From the NCBI GenBank assembly GCA_027483345.1, contig JAIXUV010000040.1, forward strand, positions 1 to 50,936: a stretch of 50,936 nucleotides of DNA, read 5' to 3'. The notes beneath the pieces were generated by a model. That model was not told the DNA's origin. It did no database searches and worked only from the letters and a program-made list of their open reading frames with translations. The translations under genes and the position numbers were made by a program. Below, piece after piece: positions 1-8,750 of this stretch. How positions within the stretch are numbered: the first letter of the stretch is position 1; each line of letters opens with the position of its first letter. The DNA is from Verrucomicrobiales bacterium (lineage in GTDB: Bacteria; Verrucomicrobiota; Verrucomicrobiia; Limisphaerales; UBA9464).

Positions 1-19
1 AACGGGGTTTCGGAATGGA

Positions 20-48
20 AAAGGCCGCGCCTTGGGGGCGCGGCCTTT
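20..48 (-). terminator. Rho-independent terminator after sod
   Basis: A GC-rich hairpin (ggccgcgcc / ggcgcggcc, loop about 5 nt) lies just downstream of the superoxide dismutase stop codon. It is flanked by A-rich sequence on one side and ttt on the other, so it could terminate from either direction. Confidence 0.75.
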
Positions 49-66
49 CGAGTCGGGGCGGAAGGG

Positions 67-690
67 TTACTTCGCGGCGGCGTAGAGCGCGGCGACCTTG
101 TCCCAGTCGACCAGGTTCCAGATCGCCTTCAGGTAGCCGGCGCGGACGTTCTGGTACTTGAGGTAGTAGGCGTGCTCCCAGACGTCGACGCCGAGCAGGG
201 GCTTGCCTTCGGTGCCGGAGACGGCCTTGCCCATGAGCGGGTTGTCCTGGTTGGCGGTGGAGACGACCTCCAGCTTGCCGCCGTTGACCACGAGCCAGGC
301 CCATCCGGATCCGAACCGGCCGACGCCGGCCGCCTCGAACTTGGCCTGGAAGTCGGCGAAGGAGCCGAACGCGGCGTTGATGGCCTCAGCGAGCTCGCCG
401 GTGGGCGTGCCGCCCTTGCCGGGGGCGAGGATGTTCCAGAAGAAGGTGTGGTTCCAGTGGCCGCCGCCGTTGTTGCGGACCGGTCCCCGGATGTTCTCGG
501 GCACGCCCGGGATGTCGGCGATCAGCGCCTCGATGGAAAGGGCCTCAAGCGGGGTGCCGGCGATGGCCTTGTTGAGGTTGTCCACGTAGGCCTTGTGGTG
601 GCGGCCGTGGTGGATCTCCATCGTGAGGGCGTCGATGTGGGGTTCGAGGGCGTCCTTCGCGTAGGGCAGGGGGGCGAGTTCGTGAGCCAT
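67..690 (-). CDS. sodA: Superoxide dismutase, Mn-type (Fe/Mn family)
   Basis: This 207-residue cytoplasmic enzyme converts superoxide to hydrogen peroxide and oxygen. The length is normal for the family. The four metal ligands are visible: H27 (in MEIHH), H81 (in GHWNHTFFW), and D169 and H173 in the signature DVWEHAYY. The stretch STANQDNP, with its glutamine around 148, is the Mn-type arrangement; family knowledge makes Mn or cambialistic use more likely than strict Fe. There is no signal peptide. The gene appears to be a single transcription unit with its own terminator downstream. I am confident of the family and less so of the metal. Confidence 0.97.
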   Translation of the reverse strand: MAHELAPLPYAKDALEPHIDALTMEIHHGRHHKAYVDNLNKAIAGTPLEALSIEALIADIPGVPENIRGPVRNNGGGHWNHTFFWNILAPGKGGTPTGELAEAINAAFGSFADFQAKFEAAGVGRFGSGWAWLVVNGGKLEVVSTANQDNPLMGKAVSGTEGKPLLGVDVWEHAYYLKYQNVRAGYLKAIWNLVDWDKVAALYAAAK

Positions 691-908
691 AGGGTTTGTC
701 GTGAGTCGTGCTGTGTGTTCCCCGGGCAGTCCGAAAGACCGGATCCCGGAAAGTCCGCTCAGGTTAGCAGGGGACCGCCCGGGGGCAAGCGACCGGACCG
801 CGCGGTGGAACGGCGACGTTCACGGACCTCAACCGTCACCAACCCGAGCCCCGTGCCTGTCGCGCGAGCGTCGTGGAGTGCGCGAGTCCGCTCGCGCTTT
901 CCGGGAGA

Positions 909-1010
909 CACGGATTGGCACGGACCTCCACGGATCCGCGAAAGGCCCAAAGTCCCGATCCATGGGGTTGTCGCACCAAAGCTCACACCAACGGGTGCCA
1001 AGGGTGCCAA
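909..1010. repeat. Short tandem repeats in the sod upstream intergenic region
   Basis: The 464-base gap between sod and the DUF5615 gene (691-1154) holds no convincing gene. It contains three tandem 10-base units starting cacgga (909-918, 919-928, 929-938) and two tandem 9-base gggtgccaa units (993-1001, 1002-1010). They look like decayed non-coding repeats of the kind scattered in verrucomicrobial and planctomycete chromosomes. The open frames that cross this gap have no recognisable domain. Confidence 0.5.
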
Positions 1011-1154
1011 GAGGGAGCTTCCGGGAGGTTCCTGCCCCCATTGGTGACTTGGCCCGTTTGCGTGAAGTGAATCTATGCTCCAACGGAATCGTGGCGCCTT
1101 CGCGTCTTGGTGTTCCAGCGTTGAAGCCCTCCAGTTCCGCATGGATCGTGCGGT

Positions 1155-1520
1155 TCAGGTTCCCTTGGCCCGCAACACCCGGATCTTGTGATCACTCAGG
1201 ACCACGAAACAGCCGTTCCAAGACTCCGCTCCCTCGGTTTCGAAGGCAGCTTGGATCCTCTGGACCAAGGCGGAACGTCCCGCGTAGGGCAGGCGCACCA
1301 AGAGGATTCCATGATGGGAACCTGGCGAGAAACGGTCCGGATCGGAGAAGTCCAGATCCTGGGTGACGAAGAACCGATTCGCCGTTTGGGCACCCTTCCA
1401 TACTTCGTCGTCACTCCGGCCAGTGAGGCCTTCCTCGCGGACGCTGTCCACATCGTGGCCGAAGCGGGACAATTCCTCCACGAGGGACTCGGGAAGGTTC
1501 TGGTCGACCTTGATCTTCAC
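1155..1520 (-). CDS. DUF5615 PIN-like protein (toxin-like)
   Basis: This 121-residue protein starts at GTG (1520), overlapping the end of the upstream DUF433 gene by four bases. A longer open frame exists upstream, but only the part from this GTG has the family pattern. The family has a PIN-like nuclease fold. Acidic residues D6 (VDQNLP), and D55 and D57 (TQDLDF), sit where the metal-binding residues are expected, and EEGLTG..DDEVW is the usual central motif. By family and context it is the putative RNase toxin of a DUF433/DUF5615 pair. Toxicity is inferred from the pairing, not shown. Confidence 0.85.
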   Translation of the reverse strand: MKIKVDQNLPESLVEELSRFGHDVDSVREEGLTGRSDDEVWKGAQTANRFFVTQDLDFSDPDRFSPGSHHGILLVRLPYAGRSALVQRIQAAFETEGAESWNGCFVVLSDHKIRVLRAKGT

Positions 1521-1765
1521 GCCACAACGGCGGGCACCGGCGGCAGCGGCAGGTCTTCCGAGGCCGAGGTGGCGGCGAAGGCGATGACGGCACGGAGACC
1601 GTCGGCGGAGACCGTCGGGAAGTCGGCCCGGAGCTCCGCCTCGGAGGCGCCTTCGGCCAGGCTGGCCAATACGGTGCGAACCGGCACACGAGTGCCCTTC
1701 AGCACCAGCGCCCCGCCGCACACGTCGGTGCGGCGTTCAAAGGCGGAGTGGTAGTCGAAGCCCAT
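1517..1765 (-). CDS. DUF433 antitoxin-like protein
   Basis: This 82-residue protein starts at ATG 1765. The family is a small winged-helix/HTH protein usually found next to DUF5615. The motif CGGALVLKGTRVPV, followed by LAEGASEAEL and a proline-containing FPTVS segment, matches the family's usual pattern (GxP.ikGTRipv...la.G.s..ei...yP). The stop overlaps the GTG of the DUF5615 gene, which implies translational coupling. Its likely job is to bind DNA at its own promoter and neutralise the partner. The frame is open far upstream, but that extension is antisense-type shadow of the GYF gene. Confidence 0.83.
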   Translation of the reverse strand: MGFDYHSAFERRTDVCGGALVLKGTRVPVRTVLASLAEGASEAELRADFPTVSADGLRAVIAFAATSASEDLPLPPVPAVVA

Positions 1766-1824
1766 GAAGTCAGCGTAGCCGGCTTCCCTGCACCCGACAA
1801 CGGTGGGCGCCAGCTGCCTTCCGC

Positions 1825-4293
1825 TCAAAGCCGGCGGACTTCGACGTTGCGGTAGCGGATCACCGTCTCGTTGATGTCGTTGAAGGCGCCGATCCCGAGC
1901 CGGAACTCGCCGGCCTCGAACGGCGGCAAACGCGGCACCGGGTTGTCGTGGAAGATGATCATGTCGTTCACCTTCACCGTCGCGAGGCCGTTCCGGAACT
2001 CGAGTTCGAAGCGGTTGGTCTTCCCGGTGTACACCAGCGCCGGTCCCTTGATCTGGCTCCGCCCCCAGCCGTAGCCCACCGAGGCGATCTGGTCCTCGTC
2101 CCGGGTGTTCTTCATCCGGAAACCGAGGAAGCGGGAACGGCTCAGGTCCGTCATGCCGAAGACGATCCCGGCCTGGATGTCCCCGTTCGAACTGCTCACG
2201 GATTCCCACTCGCCCCGCACGGCGAAGTTCGTCCCGACATGGACCCGGCTGTGGATCAGGTGCCCGGTCGGACCGGACTTCACCTCGAGGATCCCGGGTT
2301 CGCACTTCCGGATCTCGCCGCGGGCGGTGACCCACTCCGGGTCGTCGGCCGTCTGCGGCATCAGGGGAATCCATTCGCCGCGGGCCAGTCGCCCTTCCGA
2401 GGCCACGATCCGCGCGAGGATCCGGGCGTACTCGCGGGTCCGGTCGTCGACGTCGGTGCGTGCCGCGATCCCGGTGAAGCGCTCGACCGCCTCCTCGGGA
2501 TGCCCACGCTTCCGTTCCTGTTCGGCGCGGGCGACGTCGCGTCCTTCGGTGCCGGTGAGCGCCGCGACCTCGGGCACCATCAGCGAAAGGTCCTTGTCCC
2601 AACCCAGGAGCCGGGTCGGTTCCGGGTTCCAGTCCACGGCCTCCAGCTGTTCCCGGGCCACCGACATCCGGTCGGACAGCCGCGCGATGACCGCGAAGAC
2701 CGAGCGCCAGCCGCGTTCCTCCGGTGTGCCTTTCCGGTTCGCGATGTAGCCGCGGTACATCTTCTCCAGGTCGTCCCAGATGTCCGCGCGGGTCAACAGG
2801 CGTCGTCCCGGTGCCGGATTCGCCTCCGACTCGGCGTCTTCGATGCAGTCGAAGAGTTTCCGCGGCACATCGGTGTCGAAGCGTCCCGTGGCGACCGCCG
2901 TGCGGCCCAACGTGAGCAAGGCGTCCACGCTTCCGTGCCAACGCGGACGCAGGCCCCAACGGAGCTGGGTCCACGCGTCATGGTAGTCGATGCGCGCCTC
3001 CAGCGCCCGGTCGAACCACAGGCGCATCCGGCCGATGCCGTGGAGTCCGAGGCTCACGTACACCATTCGTCCGGCGGCCTGGGGCCGTTCCGGGTTCAGG
3101 TCCCACGCGGCCTCCAACGCGGCTTCCGCCCGCTTCGAGTGTTCGTTGAAGCCCTCCCAGCCCTTCCGGGTCACGGAGCCGGCGAAGCCGCCGCCCCGCG
3201 CCTTCCACGCCTGCTGGATGTGGTATTCGCCCTCCAACAGGAAGGCCAGCCAGGCGAACGGGTCGCCGGCCTCGGCGGCCTTGTCCTTCAGTCGCTCTCC
3301 ATGACGACGGAAAAGACGGTCGCCCCAACCGTGGAGCAGCACCTCGCCGAGTTGCTCCTGTTCGTCCGGCCGGATGCCGTCCGGCCCGAGCACTTCCCCG
3401 AAGAGCCCCACCGCCTTCTCGAGCAGGGGTTCGATCCGGGAGTCCTCGGCGGGAAGGACCTTGGCGAGGTCCGTCACCGCGAAGAACCTGGGATACGGTC
3501 CGTAATCTGTGCCTGGGAAGGCGTCGACCGCGCGCTGATATCGCCGGATGCGTTCATGCTGCTCCGGACAGCGGACCGCGGTGACCAGCAGGACGATGGG
3601 ATCCCGGACCGAGGCGTCGCGGGCGATGAGGTCGGTCTTCCCCAGGAACTCCGATTCGTCCTCCGAGGTGCGGGTTCCGAAACTGCTGCGGAGCCAGGAC
3701 TCGATGAGATCCTCCCCGGCCTGGAATCCCGGCGCGGTGCGGTTGGCGTGGCGGCGGTAGGCCTCTAGGTAGTGACGCCGACGGAAGTCCTCCGCGCGGC
3801 GTTCGAAGTCCAGGAAGGTCTCCGAGTTGGTGGAAACCACGATCGGCCGCGCGGCCACGGCCTCGGCGTCCTCGTCCTCCGAAGCGTCTTCACCCGCCAC
3901 GGCCGGGTCGGACTCCCGGACGTTGGCGTTGCGGCCGATCTTGCTGGTGGCCACCGCGCCGACGACGAGGAAGACCATGCCCATGAACCCCACCACGATG
4001 GCGACCGCCACGGTGATCCAGAACGCCGGACCCTGGGTGCGGGAGGAGATCGTGGTGACGGGTCCGGTCTGCGATGAAGCCGCGCTGGCCGCGGGCGGCG
4101 GCGGCGTGGCCGGGGTGAACGCGGGAGGTGCCTCGACGCGAGGCAGGGCTTCGTCCAAGGGCCTCCATGTGGACATGCCGGGGCGCCAGACCAAGGCGTC
4201 ACCGGGGAGTTCGCCGACGTCGCGGCGTTGGCGGAGGACCTCCTCCGAGTGGACGCCGAGATCCTGTCCCTGATGATGGAGATGGTAGTTCAT
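1825..4293 (-). CDS. GYF_2-domain membrane-anchored protein with C-terminal laminin-G-like region
   Basis: This 822-residue protein starts at ATG 4293, chosen because GGAGG lies six bases upstream; an extra 15 residues are open but lack this. Residues about 1-50 form a GYF_2 domain (LVWRPGMSTWRPLDEA). A proline/alanine-rich linker follows, then one transmembrane helix around 92-115 (AVAIVVGFMGMVFLVVGAVA). The large outer or inner domain begins with a charged segment rich in R, H and Y that resembles DUF4034 proteins. The last 170 residues look like a beta-sandwich of the concanavalin/3-keto-disaccharide-hydrolase type (GIVFGMTDLSRSRFLGFRMKN), which may bind carbohydrate. The function is unknown. 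GYF_2 plus one helix is a recurrent architecture in Planctomycetes and Verrucomicrobia. Confidence 0.8.
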   Translation of the reverse strand: MNYHLHHQGQDLGVHSEEVLRQRRDVGELPGDALVWRPGMSTWRPLDEALPRVEAPPAFTPATPPPPAASAASSQTGPVTTISSRTQGPAFWITVAVAIVVGFMGMVFLVVGAVATSKIGRNANVRESDPAVAGEDASEDEDAEAVAARPIVVSTNSETFLDFERRAEDFRRRHYLEAYRRHANRTAPGFQAGEDLIESWLRSSFGTRTSEDESEFLGKTDLIARDASVRDPIVLLVTAVRCPEQHERIRRYQRAVDAFPGTDYGPYPRFFAVTDLAKVLPAEDSRIEPLLEKAVGLFGEVLGPDGIRPDEQEQLGEVLLHGWGDRLFRRHGERLKDKAAEAGDPFAWLAFLLEGEYHIQQAWKARGGGFAGSVTRKGWEGFNEHSKRAEAALEAAWDLNPERPQAAGRMVYVSLGLHGIGRMRLWFDRALEARIDYHDAWTQLRWGLRPRWHGSVDALLTLGRTAVATGRFDTDVPRKLFDCIEDAESEANPAPGRRLLTRADIWDDLEKMYRGYIANRKGTPEERGWRSVFAVIARLSDRMSVAREQLEAVDWNPEPTRLLGWDKDLSLMVPEVAALTGTEGRDVARAEQERKRGHPEEAVERFTGIAARTDVDDRTREYARILARIVASEGRLARGEWIPLMPQTADDPEWVTARGEIRKCEPGILEVKSGPTGHLIHSRVHVGTNFAVRGEWESVSSSNGDIQAGIVFGMTDLSRSRFLGFRMKNTRDEDQIASVGYGWGRSQIKGPALVYTGKTNRFELEFRNGLATVKVNDMIIFHDNPVPRLPPFEAGEFRLGIGAFNDINETVIRYRNVEVRRL

Positions 4294-4365
4294 GTCCGGG
4301 CCTCCGCGGGACACTGCCGACACGTGCCGCCGGGGCAAGCCTCGCGACCGCGCGGGATCGTCATC

Positions 4366-4413
4366 CCCCTACGACGTGCCGGTGTAGGAGACGACGTGAG
4401 GAGTCTCAGCCCC
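4366..4413. repeat. Extragenic palindromic repeat, copy 1
   Basis: This copy runs from cccctacgacgtgccgg through gtaggagacgacgtgaggagtctcagcccc. It keeps the loop and right arm of the element seen complete at 6892-6950, while its left arm is degraded. The rest of the 4294-4700 gap shows no gene. Confidence 0.8.
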
Positions 4414-4700
4414 AACCGTACGCCTGGGATGGGCAGGGCTTCGAAGGGCACCAGTCCCGTTGCTCGCAGGCGAAGCCGTTCCTAGCCCGACCGGATGCTG
4501 AATTCCGATCATGACGAAAAGGACGGCAGTTCGTGTCGGTTCTGGACGGGACTGCGCCGGGCTCGCGGCCCTGGGTGGTTGAGGGCCTGCGGGCCTCTCT
4601 CGGGACCTACACGCCGAGGTCCATATCCGAAGGTGGGATGTCACTGGGATGCCTGCAGAAAGGAATAGCCAAGGCTGACAAGGATTCCCTGCACTAGCGA

Positions 4701-5387
4701 ATGACGATTGTCTGCTTTCAGGGGCACTCCTACATCCGCGAGTTGCTGAATTCGGACTCCGTTGTTCTGGATCTTGGGGCCAACAAGGGAGGTTTCGCTC
4801 GGGAGATTCACGAGGCTATCGGTTGCCGTGTGACCTGCGTGGAAGCCAACCCGAACCTGGCCGCGGCGTTGGATGGAAAGGATTGGTTGGTCGTCCGAAA
4901 TCTCGCTGTCTGTGGACGGAGCGGGGAATTGACCTTCCATGTTTCCACCAATCTGGAGGCGAGTTCCATTGGGCGCCTCGTCGGCTTCGAGTACGAGTCC
5001 GAGATCACGGTCCCAGCGATCACCTTGGAACAGATCATCGACTCCCTGGGCCGCGAACGTATCAACGTTTTGAAATGCGACATTGAAGGTGCCGAGATCG
5101 AAGCCTTCGCAGCCTGCCCGGACAAGACCCTGCTGCGGTTGGACCAGATCAACATCGAGTTCCACCATTGGGCGGAAATGGGAACCACCGAGGAGTTTGC
5201 GGCCCTCAAGCGCCGATTGGCGGACCTCGGCTTCTATATCATCAATTTCAACACCAAGACCGACTGGGACGTCCTGTTCGTGAACTCCGCCAAGATCAGT
5301 CGATTGGCTTTCGAGTGGACCCGATTGCGGCACAGGCTTGGAAACCGCTGGTCGCGAGTCCTGTTCCATTTGAATTTGAATCGGTGA
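4701..5387 (+). CDS. FkbM-family SAM-dependent methyltransferase
   Basis: This 228-residue protein contains the SAM-binding motif VVLDLGANKGGFA (about residues 21-34), the acidic loop VTCVEANP, and the FkbM signature LKCDIEGAE (about 123-131) followed by INIEFHHW. The family methylates hydroxyl groups on sugars or small molecules, often for glycan or exopolysaccharide decoration; the substrate here cannot be read from the sequence. There is no signal peptide. It is a lone gene between two palindromic repeats, without glycosyltransferase neighbours. It may be a recent arrival, as its codon use is less GC-rich than the flanking genes. Confidence 0.88.
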   Translation: MTIVCFQGHSYIRELLNSDSVVLDLGANKGGFAREIHEAIGCRVTCVEANPNLAAALDGKDWLVVRNLAVCGRSGELTFHVSTNLEASSIGRLVGFEYESEITVPAITLEQIIDSLGRERINVLKCDIEGAEIEAFAACPDKTLLRLDQINIEFHHWAEMGTTEEFAALKRRLADLGFYIINFNTKTDWDVLFVNSAKISRLAFEWTRLRHRLGNRWSRVLFHLNLNR

Positions 5388-5532
5388 AGAGATCCTCACC
5401 GCACCTTGGATACGTGCCCGCCGAAGCGGGCCGACGGCGCTGAGCAATGGTTGCTGCATGGACGATGGCTTACCGTTCTGTTCCTTCCGCTCCTGGTGAC
5501 ATGACCTCGCCAAATTGAGCCGAAGGAAGTGG

Positions 5533-5568
5533 GAGACTCGTGACCTTGTCTCCGACGACGTGCCGGTG
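5533..5568. repeat. Extragenic palindromic repeat, copy 2 (left half)
   Basis: The sequence gagactcgtgaccttgtctccgacgacgtgccggtg matches the left arm and loop of the 6892-6950 element; the right arm is missing. It lies in the 354-base gap between the FkbM gene and the RES toxin, which otherwise holds nothing I can recognise. Confidence 0.8.
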
Positions 5569-5741
5569 GGGATCGGCACGCGAAGCCGCAAACGAGCCGG
5601 TGACGGAGGATGCCGCGGGTTGCCCGAACCGGAACCAGACGCCGAACGGTGACCGGCATTGTACGTCCAGGATTCCGTGTCCTTACCGCGTCCTTGCGGG
5701 TTTGCGTGAGGCCGGTCTGCTTCCGTTTGGGTCGTTCCGGC

Positions 5742-6197
5742 TCAAACCAACCGGGGATCGAACGCGAACGGCGTCGGGCTGCCGACCCGGATCCGGGGGA
5801 AATCCGGATGGGCCAGGTTCAACAGGTAGTTGCGTTCGCCCGGGATGATCACGCTGGGGACCTCCAACACCGCTGAGCGGGCCTCCATCACCCAATGGTC
5901 GCCGATCACCTGTGTGGAGGGTGACGGCGGTCGTCGGGTCCAGTCGGACGGCAGATCCGACCGTTTCAGGATTTCCAGGAGGCCTTCCTTGAAGTCGATT
6001 GGGATGGCCACATATCGGAGAAAGGTGGGTGGGTTGAGATGGACCAGCGTCTCGAGCGCGGCGAGGGACAGGGAGGCGCTGGCGTAGACCATCCGGGTGC
6101 CGCGGGAGTTCCATCGCCCACCGAAGAGACGTGCCCCTTCGCCGTCCATCGCGGAACGCGCCTGCTTCTCCCTGACGATGCGCCAGGCCCGGGGCAT
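5742..6197 (-). CDS. RES-domain toxin
   Basis: This 151-residue protein fills a single RES domain. The family's catalytic pattern is visible: R28 in GGRWN, Y38 in MVYAS and E49 in AALETLVHL. Characterised RES toxins degrade or ADP-ribosylate using NAD+; that activity is family knowledge. The ATG (6197) overlaps the antitoxin stop by one base (TGATG), so translation is coupled. The protein has no secretion signal and would act in the cytoplasm. Confidence 0.92.
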   Translation of the reverse strand: MPRAWRIVREKQARSAMDGEGARLFGGRWNSRGTRMVYASASLSLAALETLVHLNPPTFLRYVAIPIDFKEGLLEILKRSDLPSDWTRRPPSPSTQVIGDHWVMEARSAVLEVPSVIIPGERNYLLNLAHPDFPRIRVGSPTPFAFDPRLV

Positions 6198-6709
6198 CAG
6201 GAATAGACCCCGTGTTCGATGCGGCCGAGGAGGTCCTCGACTTCGCGGGCGCCGACTTCCGTCTCCGCGTAGGCCAAGGGGATCTCTCCCCCCAGCCCGA
6301 ATTGTGCGCAGGTGAGCCAGGCCCTGCCGGCCTCCAAGGACTCCATCACCGCCGCCGCCCTCCCGAGGAGGCGTGCAAAGCGCACCACCCGGTCCGATTC
6401 GGCGGCATCCAACCGTCCGGTGGCCTTGCGCCGATGCAGTGTCGCCTTGGAGATGCCCAGCATCGGGGCCAGCCGTTCCATGGGCAGGTCCAGGCCGCAC
6501 CGGAGGGCATCCAGTTCGTGCACCGGCAGCCCCGCCTTAAGGCTGGGAATGAGCATCGCGGCGGAGAGACTTGGCCCGTCGCCGGCGCCCCGGATGCACT
6601 GGTCGACGATCCGTCCAGCGGGAACGGCGGGCTTCCCGCCCCGGATCGTTCCCGGCCGGTCTGGCGAAGTCGCCCGCACGGATCCCGAACCGGTTGCCGT
6701 TGCTTTCAT
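6197..6709 (-). CDS. Xre/MbcA/ParS antitoxin (DUF2384)
   Basis: This 170-residue protein is the cognate antitoxin of the downstream RES toxin. Residues about 80-97 (MLGISKATLHRRK) form the helix-turn-helix, and the C-terminal part (ARLLGRAAAVMESLEAGRAWL followed by IPLAYAETEVGAREVEDLLGRIEHG) is the DUF2384 toxin-binding region. The first 45 residues are proline/glycine-rich and poorly conserved in look; ATG at residue 52 is an alternative start. An inverted repeat overlaps the 6709 start codon and is a plausible autoregulatory operator, which favours this start or leader. Confidence 0.88.
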   Translation of the reverse strand: MKATATGSGSVRATSPDRPGTIRGGKPAVPAGRIVDQCIRGAGDGPSLSAAMLIPSLKAGLPVHELDALRCGLDLPMERLAPMLGISKATLHRRKATGRLDAAESDRVVRFARLLGRAAAVMESLEAGRAWLTCAQFGLGGEIPLAYAETEVGAREVEDLLGRIEHGVYS

Positions 6710-6734
6710 TTGAGACAGTTGATCGGCTCAAATG
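6707..6734. promoter_or_regulatory. Perfect 8-bp inverted repeat at the antitoxin start (candidate operator)
   Basis: catttgag (6707-6714) and ctcaaatg (6727-6734) are exact inverted copies separated by 12 bases, and the left copy contains the antitoxin ATG on the minus strand. Xre/ParS antitoxins normally repress their own promoter through such dyads, so this is a natural operator candidate. Binding is inferred. Confidence 0.5.
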
Positions 6735-6891
6735 CGCCATCCGTCAAGAGATCAACTTCCTCGGGAACTCAACGGGCCGAACAGGGAAGTTTCAACGGTT
6801 CCGCCTTTGGGCTTCAGCGGCGAAGTGGGGGAGCCCGCCTCGGATGAGCCGCGTCCGCTAGGTTGGTCCAGGCACGTCGTGGAGGAAGCGA

Positions 6892-6950
6892 GAGACTCGT
6901 GACCTCGTCTCCTACGACGTGCCGGTGTAGGAGACGACGTAAGGAGTCTC
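6892..6950. repeat. Extragenic palindromic repeat, copy 3 (complete)
   Basis: This is the complete 59-base element. Left arm gagactcgtgacctcgtctcctac pairs with right arm gtaggagacgacgtaaggagtctc (24 bases each, few mismatches) around a loop of about 11 bases (gacgtgccggt). It lies about 80 bases upstream of the 7032 secreted-protein gene, the same position as the split copy before the paralogue at 49442. Confidence 0.9.
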
Positions 6951-7031
6951 AGCCCCTCCGGCTGCCACTGTGCCAATAACCGCTTTCCTTCCCGAGGCGG
7001 CGGGCTTCGACTCGAGCCAACCCGTCAAGTC

Positions 7032-8351
7032 ATGAGAACCCCGTTCCAAGACCTCGCCTGGGGACCTTTTCGTCTGGGCGCACTGAAGATTCTGGTCCGG
7101 GCGTTCTTGGTCTTCGGCCTTTCCGCTGGCGCCCGTGCGCCCGCACAGGGGTTGGTGAACGTGAACAACCGCGGGCTGACTCCGGCCCAGTTGGTGACCT
7201 TACCGGACGGAAGCCCCGTGGTCGGCAACAACTTCGTCGCGCAGATCGTCTATGGTCCGGATTCCGGTTCGTTGACCAACAAGCTGGGGGATCCGATGCC
7301 GTTCCGGGTTTCGACGACGGTATTTCCCGGGACTTGGAACCCCGGAGCCGCCAGCGTCCGTACGCTGAACGGTTTCCTGCCAGGCCAAGTCGTCTCAATG
7401 CAGGTCTGGGTATGGGATTCCGCGAGTTTCTCCGAACTTGGGATAGCCCAAGAGGCCTACCAACTGTTCAGAGAGACGGGTGAATGGAGTTGGGGATGCC
7501 GGGACGGTGGCCATCTCGGGGCGTCCGCGGTCTTCACCCAGGTCGTTGGGACGTCGGACGAACCCCCCAGCCAACAGCTTTCCAACTTCCGGGGGTTCAG
7601 CGTTGAGCCCACGGTAGAAGTCTACCCGCCCCGGTTCACCGCGAACGCGCTGGGAGGTCCTTGGCTGGGAACTATCTCGGTTCCGGATGATACCCTCGAG
7701 GTGAACATCAATCTGCTCGCGCAGCCTGGACTGACGCTGCAGTCGTCGATCCGTGGAGATGAACCGGTGGGTTCCGTCGTTCGAAGCATCGCCGCAGGAA
7801 ACCCCTACGTCTTCTGGGCGCCCTCGGGCCTCCGTTTTCCAGCCGTTTCGTCAATGGAAAACCCGGGCATGAGCAACGTCTTCCTGGGTACCGATCAAGG
7901 GAAGGTCGACATCGGAGTCGTTTCTGTCGAAGGCACGGTCAGCAATGCAGTCGTCCGATTGAGCCACCCTCTGTCGGGGCGTATCGAGTTCATGATGAGG
8001 TATCCTATCGAGGAGGAGACGCCCCAAGGGTGCCTGATCCCGCGCAAGTTCGTCGTCGACTTCGCCCCTTACGGGGCGTCGAAGCGGATCTGGGCGACTC
8101 TCTCCGGCGCCGATCCGGTGGTCCGCATGCGGATCGACACATGGGGGGCGCATCGGCTTATGAGATCGACGGACCTCAGGACCTGGGAGGAGGTCGCATC
8201 GGGCTATGTCGGAATCTGGATTTGCCCGGTGTCCGGTTGCGGCGCCTATGGAGACTTGGATCACAAACGTCGGGGCGTCGATTTCGTCGTTCCAGCGGGG
8301 TTGTGGCAGCGTTTCGGCCGACCCGAGCCTGTCTTCCTGCGTCTGGAGTAG
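7032..8351 (+). CDS. Secreted protein, paralogue A (verrucomicrobial repeat family)
   Basis: This 439-residue exported protein has an N-terminal signal segment (ILVRAFLVFGLSAGARAPAQ, cleavage likely near residue 39). It then runs through a beta-rich domain beginning LVNVNNRGLTPAQLV. Residues 1 to about 140 are almost identical to the protein at 49442-50818, after which the two diverge strongly. The C-terminal third contains RMRIDTWGAHRLMRSTDLRTWEEV, resembling the end region of many verrucomicrobial exported proteins. I recognise no enzymatic motif. It probably functions at the cell surface or outside the cell. The upstream 80 bases and palindrome are also shared with the paralogue. Confidence 0.8.
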   Translation: MRTPFQDLAWGPFRLGALKILVRAFLVFGLSAGARAPAQGLVNVNNRGLTPAQLVTLPDGSPVVGNNFVAQIVYGPDSGSLTNKLGDPMPFRVSTTVFPGTWNPGAASVRTLNGFLPGQVVSMQVWVWDSASFSELGIAQEAYQLFRETGEWSWGCRDGGHLGASAVFTQVVGTSDEPPSQQLSNFRGFSVEPTVEVYPPRFTANALGGPWLGTISVPDDTLEVNINLLAQPGLTLQSSIRGDEPVGSVVRSIAAGNPYVFWAPSGLRFPAVSSMENPGMSNVFLGTDQGKVDIGVVSVEGTVSNAVVRLSHPLSGRIEFMMRYPIEEETPQGCLIPRKFVVDFAPYGASKRIWATLSGADPVVRMRIDTWGAHRLMRSTDLRTWEEVASGYVGIWICPVSGCGAYGDLDHKRRGVDFVVPAGLWQRFGRPEPVFLRLE

Positions 8352-8388
8352 TGGTGACTCCTGTCGTCATCTCCGATCCAGGGGGTCA

Positions 8389-8425
8389 GAGACTCGTGAC
8401 CGCGTCTCCTACGACGTGCACGTGT
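8389..8425. other. attL: left half of a split extragenic palindrome
   Basis: gagactcgtgaccgcgtctcctacgacgtgcacgtgt matches the left arm and loop of the complete element and then stops abruptly; the matching right half is at 49337-49360. Left and right halves share the triplet TGT at the breakpoint (8423-8425 and 49336-49338), as expected for a serine recombinase with a two-base core inside TGT. The assignment as attL is inference from this structure. Confidence 0.7.
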
Positions 8426-8730
8426 GCGCACTGTTGGGAATTTGTCATCGGGCGATTCGCGCTCGTAGGACGCTGGATACCAGCATCAAGCGACAGCGGA
8501 AGGCTTTCCCACGGGAAGTAAGAACCTTGGGCGACCTCCTGCGGAAGAGTCGGATCGAGCGAGGTCTGAAGCTGCGAGAACTGGCCGCCTTACTGGGGAT
8601 TTCCTGCCACAGGTTGTCAGCCTGGGAACGGGACGAGGCCAGACCACCCTGGGAAGAAGCGACGAAGCTTTCTGGGCCGCTTGGCCTGCCAATGGCTGCC
8701 ATCGAAACCCACTCCAACAGCGGACTCTGA
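8422..8730 (+). CDS. Small HTH (XRE-type) protein at the left end of the island
   Basis: The frame contains a Cro/C1-type helix-turn-helix: TLGDLLRKSRIERGLKLRELAALLGIS..RLSAWERDEARPPWEE. The pattern TLG..LRK.R.E.GL..RELA..LG.S...WE resembles small XRE proteins common in Verrucomicrobia. The start is uncertain. A GTG at 8422 lies exactly on the attL breakpoint, giving 102 residues, while the frame is open back to 8206 through chromosomal sequence. No good ribosome binding site is visible. It may be a remnant, or may be expressed properly only when the element is circular (see findings). Confidence 0.5.
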   Translation: MCALLGICHRAIRARRTLDTSIKRQRKAFPREVRTLGDLLRKSRIERGLKLRELAALLGISCHRLSAWERDEARPPWEEATKLSGPLGLPMAAIETHSNSGL

Positions 8731-8750
8731 TGTTGGGAATTTCCAGCCAT

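Noticed and set aside
1517-2974. A long frame joining the DUF433 protein to about 400 upstream residues
   Set aside because: Only the last 82 residues have a family pattern; the rest is an out-of-frame reading of the GYF_2 gene and is rich in Arg and Gly.
1948-3768. A 606-codon open frame on the plus strand opposite the GYF_2 gene
   Set aside because: It is a GC-rich antisense shadow: no domain, no ribosome site, and composition dictated by the real gene's codons.
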